A stretch of 62,242 nucleotides of DNA. Source: Bacteroidota bacterium (lineage in GTDB: Bacteria > Bacteroidota > Bacteroidia > Sphingobacteriales > Sphingobacteriaceae). How positions within the stretch are numbered: the first letter of the stretch is position 1; the number at the start of each line of letters is the position of its first letter. Positions 6,946 to 14,418 of this stretch are shown piece by piece. Both the position numbers and the translations under genes were made by a program. The notes beneath the pieces were generated by a model. That model did no database searches. It worked only from the letters and a program-made list of their open reading frames with translations, and was not told the DNA's origin. Where the stretch lies: positions 1 to 62,242 of the forward strand of contig JAEYZM010000027.1 in the NCBI GenBank assembly GCA_023427985.1. The letters run 5' to 3'.

Positions 6946-7485
6946 TTGCAGACGAATACTATAGAACAATACGATAAGGTGATAAAATCTTGTAAAGATT
7001 TGTTCATCAAAAAAACAATTGATTATGGAACGGCTTGGAGGGTGTTGCGATTGCCGTCGATTACGGATCAGATTTTTATTAAGGCGCAGCGTGTGCGTAC
7101 TTTGGAAGATAAGAAAGTGAGCAAAGTGAACGAGGGTATTGTGCCGGAATACATCGGCATAATTAATTATTGTGTGATTGCGCTGATGCAACTGGACATG
7201 AGCGATTCGGCCGATATGGAATTGGAGCCGGAACGTGTGAGTAAGATGTACGATGAGAAAATTGCGGCGACGAAAAATTTGATGCTCGATAAGAATCACG
7301 ATTATGGTGAGGCTTGGCGCGACATGCGGGTGAGTTCTTTAACGGATTTAATTTTGATGAAGTTGCTGCGTGTAAAACAAATTGAAGACAATGCTGGTAA
7401 TACATTGGTGTCGGAAGGTGTTGATGCAAATTATCAAGACATCATCAATTATTCTGTTTTTGCGTTGATAAAATTTGATGTATAA
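6946..7485 (+). CDS. DUF1599 protein, duplicated domain
   Basis: A 179-residue cytosolic protein of two homologous halves. Each half carries K-x-x-DYG-x-AWR followed by R-x-x-S-x-TD-x-I-x-x-K-x-x-R and ends in IINY-x-V-x-AL-x-x (compare IKKTIDYGTAWRVLRLPS with LDKNHDYGEAWRDMRVSS). That is the DUF1599 pattern, also named nucleotide-modification-associated domain 1; no reaction is established. An in-frame stop lies three codons upstream and no ATG occurs before residue 70, so translation must begin at the TTG at 6946 or a nearby rare start. Divergent from folP and 20 bases before the DoxX-like gene, an order I associate with Bacteroidota. Confidence 0.85.
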   Translation: MQTNTIEQYDKVIKSCKDLFIKKTIDYGTAWRVLRLPSITDQIFIKAQRVRTLEDKKVSKVNEGIVPEYIGIINYCVIALMQLDMSDSADMELEPERVSKMYDEKIAATKNLMLDKNHDYGEAWRDMRVSSLTDLILMKLLRVKQIEDNAGNTLVSEGVDANYQDIINYSVFALIKFDV

Positions 7486-7505
7486 AATTTATATAGGAGA
7501 AAATC

Positions 7506-8615
7506 ATGGTAAAGTTTAGCAGGTATTTTGTTGGATTGTTATTCATCCTTTCGGGCTTAATAAAAATGAACGATCCTACGGGTTTCGCCATTAAGTTGGA
7601 GGAATATTTTGTAGTGTTCGGCATGGAATTTTTTAATCCATTGGCATTGAGTTTAGCTACCATTATCTGCGCGGTGGAAATTGTGTTGGGTGTTGCCTTG
7701 CTCATTGGTTCGTATCAAAAACAATTGTCATGGGTCTTGTTGCTCATGATTTTATTTTTCACATGGCTTACGGGATATTCGGCGGTGACAGGTAAGGTGA
7801 CCGACTGCGGATGTTTTGGCGATGCAGTGAAATTAACACCATGGCAGTCCTTCGTGAAAGACTTGGTTTTATTGGTGTTCATCTTGATCATCTTTGTAAA
7901 ACGCAATGCGATTTCTTCATCTATGAAAGCGACTTCGCAAATAATTGCGCTTACATCGAGCTTCATCATTTCATTAGGCATTGGTATTTACTGCGTGATG
8001 TATTTGCCGATTGTAGATTTTCTTCCTTACAAACCGGGGAATAATATTCCAGCTTTGATGACGATTCCCGATGGTGCGCCGCGCGATTCTTTTGAGACGC
8101 GCATGTACTATGAGAAAGATGGTAAAGTGCAAGAGTTTACTTTGCAAAATTATCCTTGGGAAGACAGTACTTGGAAATGGGTGAAGACCGATAATGTGTT
8201 GATTCGCGAAGGCTATAAACCGAAGATCAAAGATTTGCGAATTGCCGATGCGGAGGATAACGATTATTCAGAAGATTTCATCAATTATCCAGAGTATCAA
8301 TTGTGGGTTGTGACCTACGATGTGGAGAAAGCGAATCATGCATCGCTTGAAAAAATTGTTGCATTGGCTAGTACTTTGAAGGCAGATAAAAAGATTCGTA
8401 CCATCGGCCTAACGGCTTCCAATGCTCAGTTGACAGAGGCTTTCCGACATGAGAACAATATTGCGTTCGATTATTATTATTGCGATGCTACGACTTTGAA
8501 AACGATGAGTCGCGCGAATCCGGGAATACTTTTGTTGAAGGCAGGAAACATCATTGCGAAATGGCCGCATCGTTCATTGCCAACAGCGGCAGAATTTGAA
8601 AAGTATTTGAAATAA
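7506..8615 (+). CDS. DoxX-like membrane protein (BT_3928 family)
   Basis: A 369-residue inner-membrane protein. The first about 145 residues form a four-helix DoxX/MauE-like bundle with conserved N-terminal F-SGLIK-NDP and the CGCFG motif between helices three and four. A fifth hydrophobic segment (IIALTSSFIISLGIGIYCVM) leads into a C-terminal globular domain of about 190 residues that may be thioredoxin-like but has no CxxC. A good ribosome-binding site (AGGAGA) stands before the ATG, unusual for this phylum. It probably shares a transcript with the DUF1599 gene and the following permease (1 base between stop and start). Role in redox or membrane homeostasis is inference only. Confidence 0.85.
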   Translation: MVKFSRYFVGLLFILSGLIKMNDPTGFAIKLEEYFVVFGMEFFNPLALSLATIICAVEIVLGVALLIGSYQKQLSWVLLLMILFFTWLTGYSAVTGKVTDCGCFGDAVKLTPWQSFVKDLVLLVFILIIFVKRNAISSSMKATSQIIALTSSFIISLGIGIYCVMYLPIVDFLPYKPGNNIPALMTIPDGAPRDSFETRMYYEKDGKVQEFTLQNYPWEDSTWKWVKTDNVLIREGYKPKIKDLRIADAEDNDYSEDFINYPEYQLWVVTYDVEKANHASLEKIVALASTLKADKKIRTIGLTASNAQLTEAFRHENNIAFDYYYCDATTLKTMSRANPGILLLKAGNIIAKWPHRSLPTAAEFEKYLK

Positions 8616-8616
8616 A

Positions 8617-9669
8617 ATGATTCAATACTTCATCAAAAAAATGGGATATGCACTTCTCGTGATGCTTGGCATTGTGGTGGTGCTCTTCCTTTTGTTTGCA
8701 ATACTTCCGGGCGATGCTGCACGTATGACTCAAGGTCAGCGTACCGATGTTGCTTCATTAGAAGCGGTGAAGAAAGAATTCGGATTGGATCAACCCAAGC
8801 ACATACAATTTTTTTATTACCTCAACGATTTATCGCCTCTTTCTTTTCATGCCGATGATTCCGCGAATGCTTTGAAGTACCAGTATTTAAAGGTGCTTCC
8901 GCTTGGTGAGCATGTCATGGTATTGAAATTTCCATACCTGCGCAGGTCTTATCAATCGCAGAAAAAAGTGAGTGATATTTTGCTCGACACCATTCCGAAC
9001 ACCGCGGTATTGGCTGTGGCCTCGATGATCATCGCTTGTTTGATTGGAATATTTTTAGGCGTACTCGCGGCTGTGTATCGCGATACATGGATCGACAAAT
9101 TTTCTTTGTCCTTTGCCATACTTGGAATTTCCATGCCTTCGTTCTTTGCTGCCATCATCATTGCATGGCTCTTTGCATTTGTGTTGGGAGAATATACCGG
9201 ATTAAATTTATCGGGCAGCTTATACGATTACGATCCCTTTCATGGAAAAATTTTGAATCTTAAAAATCTAATTCTTCCTGCCATCACTTTAGGTTTGCGT
9301 CCTTTATCCATCATTGTTCAATTAACTCGAAGTTCAATGCTCGATGTCTTAAGTAAAGATTACATCCGCACAGCACGCGCAAAAGGGTTGAACAATAGAC
9401 AAATCATATGGCGACATGCATTGAAAAACGCATTGAATCCAGTAGTTACTGCAGTATCCGGATGGTTCGCATCGCTCATGGCCGGAGCCTTCTTCGTAGA
9501 ATATATTTTCGGATGGAACGGGCTTGGAAAAGTTACGGTGGATGCATTGGAACTCTCCGATCTCCCTGTAGTGATGGGCGCGGTGTTGTTCATTGCATTC
9601 TTGTTTGTGATTATTAATATTTTGGTGGATGTGTTGTATGCGGTGTTGGATCCGAGGGTGAGGCTGTGA
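8617..9669 (+). CDS. Opp/Dpp-type ABC transporter permease
   Basis: A 350-residue inner-membrane subunit of a peptide/nickel-type ABC importer. One N-terminal helix (about 10-30), a periplasmic loop, then five helices. The cytoplasmic EAA-type coupling loop reads DYIRTARAKGLNNRQIIWRHALKNA, split here as DYIRTARAKGLNNRQ and IIWRHALKNA, and the protein ends in the typical DP-R-RL (LDPRVRL). No second permease (DppC), ATPase or binding protein adjoins it; a binding lipoprotein of the matching family lies 24 kb away at 33461-35098. Last gene of the plus-strand run beginning at 6946. Confidence 0.93.
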   Translation: MIQYFIKKMGYALLVMLGIVVVLFLLFAILPGDAARMTQGQRTDVASLEAVKKEFGLDQPKHIQFFYYLNDLSPLSFHADDSANALKYQYLKVLPLGEHVMVLKFPYLRRSYQSQKKVSDILLDTIPNTAVLAVASMIIACLIGIFLGVLAAVYRDTWIDKFSLSFAILGISMPSFFAAIIIAWLFAFVLGEYTGLNLSGSLYDYDPFHGKILNLKNLILPAITLGLRPLSIIVQLTRSSMLDVLSKDYIRTARAKGLNNRQIIWRHALKNALNPVVTAVSGWFASLMAGAFFVEYIFGWNGLGKVTVDALELSDLPVVMGAVLFIAFLFVIINILVDVLYAVLDPRVRL

Positions 9670-9712
9670 GAAACTCTGCGCCTCTGCGTGAAACCTTAGT
9701 GCCTCAGCAACT
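9670..9712. repeat. CTCTGCG-type repeat running into aroK
   Basis: AAACTCTGCGCCTCTGCGTG followed by AAACCTTAGTGCCTC, the same word family as 5143-5265. The last part encodes the C-terminal codons of aroK, so the repeat appears to have set that gene's end. Confidence 0.5.
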
Positions 9713-10208
9713 CTCTCACCTCCCTCAACCCCACACTCAAACCACTCACAATAACCTTCGCTTGCTTGTAAATATTTTCTCTTTCCGATAATTTATCTTG
9801 AATAAAATTTAGAAGTTCATCGTCTTTCTTGCCCTTGATCGTAGGTCGAATATTTTTTGCTTTCGATAATCTATTGAAGATGCTAAGTGCATCCAATTCT
9901 AAATAAATACTGATTCCTTGATTATTGATAAACGTAATATTATCGAAATAACAGGGCGTGCCTCCGCCTGTTGCCATTACGAATTCAGCATTTTGTAAAC
10001 TCAATTCATGCAAGCATTCTGATTCCATTTTTCGAAAAGTATCTTCGCCTAAGTATTTGAAAATTTCTTCGATGCTGCACTTCGCACGTTGCTCCACCGC
10101 CTTATCCAAGTCGATGAATGGCAATTCCATTTCCTTCGCCAACTTCTTCCCAAACGTACTCTTCCCCGAACCCATAAAACCAATCAAAAAAATCTTCTTA
10201 TTTACCAC
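9696..10208 (-). CDS. aroK: shikimate kinase
   Basis: Cytosolic enzyme that phosphorylates shikimate at the 3-hydroxyl in the route to chorismate and aromatic amino acids. P-loop GFMGSGKST at residues 10-18, shikimate-binding DLD (33-35) and the GGGTP motif near residue 80 are all present; 170 residues is the usual size. The only start with this N-terminus is a GTG at 10208. The last codons lie in a dispersed repeat (9670-9712). About 65 bases separate it from the phosphoribosyltransferase gene upstream on the same strand. Confidence 0.96.
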   Translation of the reverse strand: MVNKKIFLIGFMGSGKSTFGKKLAKEMELPFIDLDKAVEQRAKCSIEEIFKYLGEDTFRKMESECLHELSLQNAEFVMATGGGTPCYFDNITFINNQGISIYLELDALSIFNRLSKAKNIRPTIKGKKDDELLNFIQDKLSERENIYKQAKVIVSGLSVGLREVRELLRH

Positions 10209-10274
10209 GATTTTCCTTTTTCTATTTTCAATTTCCCAATTCCTCCGATAACCATCGGGATCCTTTTCCCTCTA
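10209..10274 (-). repeat. intergenic repeat with GGGAT/ATCGG inverted words
   Basis: On the minus strand: GGATCCCGATGGTTATCGGA followed by GAAATTGAAAATAGAAAAAGG-like purine-rich repeats leading into the aroK start. The ATCCCGAT...ATCGG part resembles the perfect palindrome at 11407-11426. Confidence 0.4.
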
Positions 10275-10784
10275 CTAAGAAAGATAAACAGCCTCTTCCG
10301 ACTTCTTCGCTGAAAACACGACAGAAATATGTTCCTGTGAAATTGTTGAGACTGTATATCCTGCAAAGTCTGTGGCTATTGGATATAGTTTATGACTACG
10401 GTCGATGAGTACCGCTGTACGAACTTTTTTGGTAGGTATGTTTAAGAACACACTCATGCCGTAGATTAAGGTTTTTCCGGAATTCAATACATCGTCGACA
10501 ATAATAATGGTTTTGTTTTTGCATTTTTCTACGGGCATATCTATTTCCGCTTCCAAATGGTCCGCATCTTTATCGAGCTTAATTTCTATCAGTTGAATTT
10601 TTATTTTCGAAATCTTTTCCAATACCGCTTTCAATCGCTTCGCCAAAGTATAACCTCTGCTTGCAATTCCCGCTACAATGATTTCTTTCTCTTCAAAGCA
10701 GTCCTCTAAAATTTGATACGCAATACGATCAATCTTTTGTTGAATTTGTTGATGATTTAAGATTTGTATTTTCTTCTTCGTCAT
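10275..10784 (-). CDS. PyrR-like phosphoribosyltransferase
   Basis: A 169-residue type I phosphoribosyltransferase fold. The PRPP-binding loop IIIVDDVLNSGKT (93-105) and the pyrophosphate-contacting GIASRGYTLAKRL (39-51) match the PyrR/uracil phosphoribosyltransferase group, as does TAVLIDRSHKLYPI. PyrR proteins attenuate pyrimidine operons by binding mRNA and may also make UMP; whether this one binds RNA cannot be seen. No pyrimidine genes are adjacent; it precedes aroK on the minus strand. Confidence 0.85.
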   Translation of the reverse strand: MTKKKIQILNHQQIQQKIDRIAYQILEDCFEEKEIIVAGIASRGYTLAKRLKAVLEKISKIKIQLIEIKLDKDADHLEAEIDMPVEKCKNKTIIIVDDVLNSGKTLIYGMSVFLNIPTKKVRTAVLIDRSHKLYPIATDFAGYTVSTISQEHISVVFSAKKSEEAVYLS

Positions 10785-10858
10785 ATCAATTCGAATTAAT
10801 ATAATGGTAAATATAAATTAAATTACCTTTCTAAATTTAATATCGTATAAATGTCCCA

Positions 10859-11242
10859 TTATTTATACGGATAAAAAACAAAATTCGCACCCTCTGGCAC
10901 AATTGCAAAAATGCAAATGAACTTCTTAGGGTCTTTGTAATTTTGTTTGAAGAAATCTTCGCGTTCGGCTTGAATTACGCCTGCTTCTATGAACTCTTCG
11001 ATGGTCGATGCGTGAATGTTCCAATCGGTCGCCATCTCTTCTTTGTCGACAACCAATTCGCCCAATTTTACCTCATGCTGATGTGCAATAAAAATTGGAT
11101 ATTTAGAAACTCCTTCAGCAATTATCTCATCTGCCACTTCTTTTAAAGAATCGGAATACAAAACCAAATCCGTCTCCAAACTTTTCAGTGGACTTTCGTT
11201 GGCTTTATCTTTATTGGAGTTAAGTAAATCTTCTGGATTCAT
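10859..11242 (-). CDS. conserved hypothetical protein
   Basis: A 127-residue soluble acidic protein that I do not recognise. The first about 25 residues are polar and likely disordered (NSNKDKANESPLKS); the rest alternates helix and strand, with YPIFIAHQHEVKLGE and a C-terminal ICIFAIVPEGANFVFYPYK. No signal peptide, membrane segment or metal motif. It stands alone between repeat-filled gaps, on the same strand as rlmD and aroK. I infer a real gene from the compact composition and clean ATG start. Confidence 0.7.
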   Translation of the reverse strand: MNPEDLLNSNKDKANESPLKSLETDLVLYSDSLKEVADEIIAEGVSKYPIFIAHQHEVKLGELVVDKEEMATDWNIHASTIEEFIEAGVIQAEREDFFKQNYKDPKKFICIFAIVPEGANFVFYPYK

Positions 11243-11440
11243 TTTGTTAAGGTATTAAGTTATTAAAAATTAAGGAACTAAGTTATTAGGTAAATTAGTA
11301 ACAAATTTTTATTTCTATTATTCAAATTTCAATTTTTAGCACGAACACTCCCCACTAGTCACTATCACTCTCCACTCACACTCTCCACTACAACTAAAGG
11401 ACTAGCATCCCGATAGCTATCGGGATAGCACACTAGCAAA
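11243..11440. repeat. mosaic intergenic repeat with perfect palindrome
   Basis: Gap holding several low-complexity modules: TTAAGGTATTAAGTTATTAA-like words (11246-11300), CACTCTCCACTCACACTCTCC-like words (11345-11395), a perfect 20-base palindrome with half ATCCCGATAG (11407-11426), and CACTAGCAAACTA (11431-11443), which recurs before surE and tcdA. No coding potential. Confidence 0.6.
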
Positions 11441-12862
11441 CTAACTTCTCCTTCGGAGAAGTACCACGTTTTCCACATGCTCCGTCTGCGGAAACATATC
11501 CACCGGTTGTACTTTTACAACGCGATATTTCTCATCTAAAATTTGCAAATCACGTGCTTGTGTTGCCACATTACAACTTACATAAACAATTTTTTCGGCG
11601 TTCAATTTCAACAGTTGCTTGCAAACATCTTCATGCATTCCCGCACGAGGTGGATCGGTAATCACCACATCGGCATTCCCATTTTCTAAAATGAAATCAT
11701 CGTTCAACAAATCTTTCATATCGCCTGCATAAAAAACAGTGTTCGAAATGTTGTTGATGTCTGAATTCACTCGCGCATCTTTGATGGCATCTTCTACGTA
11801 TTCAACACCCACAACCTTGCGCGCCGATCGTGCAACATAATTCGCAATGGTTCCGGTGCCTGTGTATAAATCGTACACCAACTCATCGCCTTTCAATTCG
11901 GTCATCTCACAAGCGATGCGATACAGTACTTCTGCTTGCTTGGAATTGGTCTGATAAAATGATTTTGCCGAGATGCGGAATTTTACCTCATCGCCTTTCA
12001 GATCGCGCATGCTTTCGTGAATAAAAGCATTACCATGGTACGTAGTAATTTCCTGATCGAAAATGGTATCGTTGCGTTTGGTGTTTACCAAGTATTGCAA
12101 GGAATTGATGTATGGAAATTCTTTCTTCAAAAACTCCATGAGCATCGAGATTTTCTCCTCATCGTTCTCCGCAAAGGAAACCACCACCATCCATTCGCCT
12201 ATGCTGGTATTACGAATCATGAGATTACGCATGAGTCCAACATGATTGCGCAAATCGTAATAGGTATAATTATTTTTCAAAGTAAAATCTCGCACAGCAT
12301 TCCGAATCTCATTCGCTTTATCATCTTGTAAATGACATGTGCCGATGTCGAGGATCTTATCGAATTTCTTAGGAATATGAAAGCCCAATGCATTCAACTC
12401 TAAATTTTCTTGTGCAGAAATTTCATGCGACTCCAACCAGCGTTTGTTGGAAAAGGTATACTCCATTTTATTTCTGTAAAAGCTGGTATCTTCCGATGCT
12501 TGGATGAAATTGATATCGGGTAAATCGATTTTGCATAAGCGCGTTAAAGCATCGACCACAGTTTTTTGTTTGAACAGCAATTGCTCTTCGTACTTCATGT
12601 TCTGCCATTTGCAACCACCGCAAGTTCCAAAATGCGAACAAAAGGGATCTGCTCTTTTATCGGAAAATTTTATATAATTTTTAACTCGTGCTTCCGCTAA
12701 GTTTTTTTTCTTTTTATAAATTTCAATATCCACCAAATCGCCCGGAACCACCTTCTCTACAAAGACTACCAGGTCATCCACTTTTGCGATTCCTCTTGCT
12801 TCGTTGGCAATATCAATGATCTCTACTCCTTCAATTGGTATGATTTTTCGTTCTTTTTTCAT
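11441..12862 (-). CDS. rlmD: 23S rRNA (uracil-C5)-methyltransferase, RlmD/TrmA family
   Basis: SAM-dependent enzyme that makes 5-methyluridine in 23S rRNA. N-terminal TRAM-like domain, then the Fe-S cluster cysteines in CSHFGTCGGCKW (C75, C81, C84 from the chosen start), then a Rossmann methyltransferase domain with YDLYTGTGTIA, TDPPRAGMH and the nucleophile region VYVSCNVATQARDL. 473 residues, normal length. I start at the ATG at 12862; a TTG four codons upstream is less likely. A CTTCTCC/GGAGAAG hairpin (11445-11461) lies in the last codons. The family includes enzymes for U747, U1939 and tRNA U54, so the exact target base is uncertain. Confidence 0.93.
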   Translation of the reverse strand: MKKERKIIPIEGVEIIDIANEARGIAKVDDLVVFVEKVVPGDLVDIEIYKKKKNLAEARVKNYIKFSDKRADPFCSHFGTCGGCKWQNMKYEEQLLFKQKTVVDALTRLCKIDLPDINFIQASEDTSFYRNKMEYTFSNKRWLESHEISAQENLELNALGFHIPKKFDKILDIGTCHLQDDKANEIRNAVRDFTLKNNYTYYDLRNHVGLMRNLMIRNTSIGEWMVVVSFAENDEEKISMLMEFLKKEFPYINSLQYLVNTKRNDTIFDQEITTYHGNAFIHESMRDLKGDEVKFRISAKSFYQTNSKQAEVLYRIACEMTELKGDELVYDLYTGTGTIANYVARSARKVVGVEYVEDAIKDARVNSDINNISNTVFYAGDMKDLLNDDFILENGNADVVITDPPRAGMHEDVCKQLLKLNAEKIVYVSCNVATQARDLQILDEKYRVVKVQPVDMFPQTEHVENVVLLRRRS

Positions 12863-12887
12863 AATGGTTTTCAAAGGTAAGTTTAAT

Positions 12888-14402
12888 ATGTTAATTTTAA
12901 AGATGCTTGTTGCCCGATTTTGCTCAATATTACTAGTGCTTTGCAGTTTGTTTATGGACCTGAATGCAAGTCATATCATTGGCGGTACCATTCAAATGCA
13001 GCATATTGAGTCGACCCGATATGCCATTACTTTGTATTACTATCGGGATTGTTCTCCGGGCTCTGTCGATTTCCCACCGGGCGCTTTAAGACTTGGGTTT
13101 TATGAGAAGGGTGTCGACACATTAATCACGAGAACTGATTTACAAATCAGAAGCACTGAGGATTTGGATTTCGTTGTCGGCAATTGCATTAGCTTACCAA
13201 TCAATTGTGTTCAAAAAAGAATCTACTCCGACACGTTATTGTTGGATCCAGCAGACTTCAGTTCGGCCAATGGGTATTATATTAGCTATGAACAATGTTG
13301 TAGGAATGCTGGAATAAAAAATATTTTCAACCCCAACAACAGCGGAATGACTTTTTATTTGGAGTTCCCAGCAATCCTTAAAAACAATCAAGCTTTTATA
13401 AATTCTACTGCCAAAAACATACAAGATCAGAATATCTTTTTATGCCTGAACGAATTGTTCGAAATCGATTATTCCTATATCGACAGCGATGGCGATTCCT
13501 TGGTCTACAGACTTGTTGAACCCATGATGGGGAATACAGACGATATCAATAACAACGCCACAGGCATTAGCATCGTTCAACCTGGCCCATACCCGCCAGT
13601 AGTTTGGGCAACGGGTTATGGATTGGGATTAAATATTTTAGATGGGAATCCCGATTTGAATATAGATTCTAGAACAGGAATTCTTACCGTTATACCACAA
13701 CAATTGGGCTTGTACGTGTTAGCAATTGCCGTTGAAGAATATCGGAACGGAGAGAAAATCGCCGAAAGTAGGAACGAATTGCAATATTTTATTACCCAGT
13801 GTCCGCAACGCAACGCACCGAACATCGCCTGGTTAAATTCCGATTTAAAAACCTTAGAACCTATGCAGGAATCCTGTTTTGATTTTGAGATTGCCGATGT
13901 GGACGCGGATAGCCTCAGCATTCGCTTAGACAATATAGATCCGGTCTTGCAGAATTTAATTAGCTATACCATCGATACCTCTGTACGTCCGCATTTGCTG
14001 AGGGTTTGTGCCGATGTTAGGTGTAATTTTACTAAGTTCGAAAACATAGGGTTTGATGTCTGGGTAAGCGATAATTCCTGTCCCATACCATTAGAAGATT
14101 CTTTGAAACTAAACATCGACCTAAATGGTTTTACGGATGGTAATCCCTTTAAAAGTATACCCAATGTGTTTAGTCCTAATAAGGATGGTATCAACGATGC
14201 ATTTTATATAAAAGGGAATTTGCCGATGGAGTGTATTGAAGATTTTGAGATTAAAATATACAATCGATGGGGCAAGCAAGTGTATGAGTCTAAGGATATT
14301 ACTTTCCGATGGATAGGGGATGGGCTCGATGCAGGTGTCTACTTTTATGTGATACGGATTAAGGAATTGGAAAAAATTGGATACTTAACATTAATTTTAT
14401 AA
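12888..14402 (+). CDS. secreted protein with gliding-motility (CHU_C) tail
   Basis: About 504 residues. Signal peptide (VARFCSILLVLCSLFMDLNA), then a cysteine-rich N-terminal module beginning SHIIGGTIQMQHI with YYYRDC and YEQCCRN, a middle part with bacterial-cadherin-like IDSDGDSL segments, and a C-terminal T9SS type B sorting domain (VFSPNKDGINDAFYI...IYNRWGKQVYES...GVYFYVIR). Destined for the cell surface by T9SS. The frame is open from 12804 but that part overlaps rlmD, so an ATG at 12888 (or 12903) is used. The next gene, 16 bases on, is a longer paralogue with the same N-terminal module. A surface adhesin role is inference. Confidence 0.88.
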   Translation: MLILKMLVARFCSILLVLCSLFMDLNASHIIGGTIQMQHIESTRYAITLYYYRDCSPGSVDFPPGALRLGFYEKGVDTLITRTDLQIRSTEDLDFVVGNCISLPINCVQKRIYSDTLLLDPADFSSANGYYISYEQCCRNAGIKNIFNPNNSGMTFYLEFPAILKNNQAFINSTAKNIQDQNIFLCLNELFEIDYSYIDSDGDSLVYRLVEPMMGNTDDINNNATGISIVQPGPYPPVVWATGYGLGLNILDGNPDLNIDSRTGILTVIPQQLGLYVLAIAVEEYRNGEKIAESRNELQYFITQCPQRNAPNIAWLNSDLKTLEPMQESCFDFEIADVDADSLSIRLDNIDPVLQNLISYTIDTSVRPHLLRVCADVRCNFTKFENIGFDVWVSDNSCPIPLEDSLKLNIDLNGFTDGNPFKSIPNVFSPNKDGINDAFYIKGNLPMECIEDFEIKIYNRWGKQVYESKDITFRWIGDGLDAGVYFYVIRIKELEKIGYLTLIL

Positions 14403-14418
14403 TAGTATATTTGAATAT

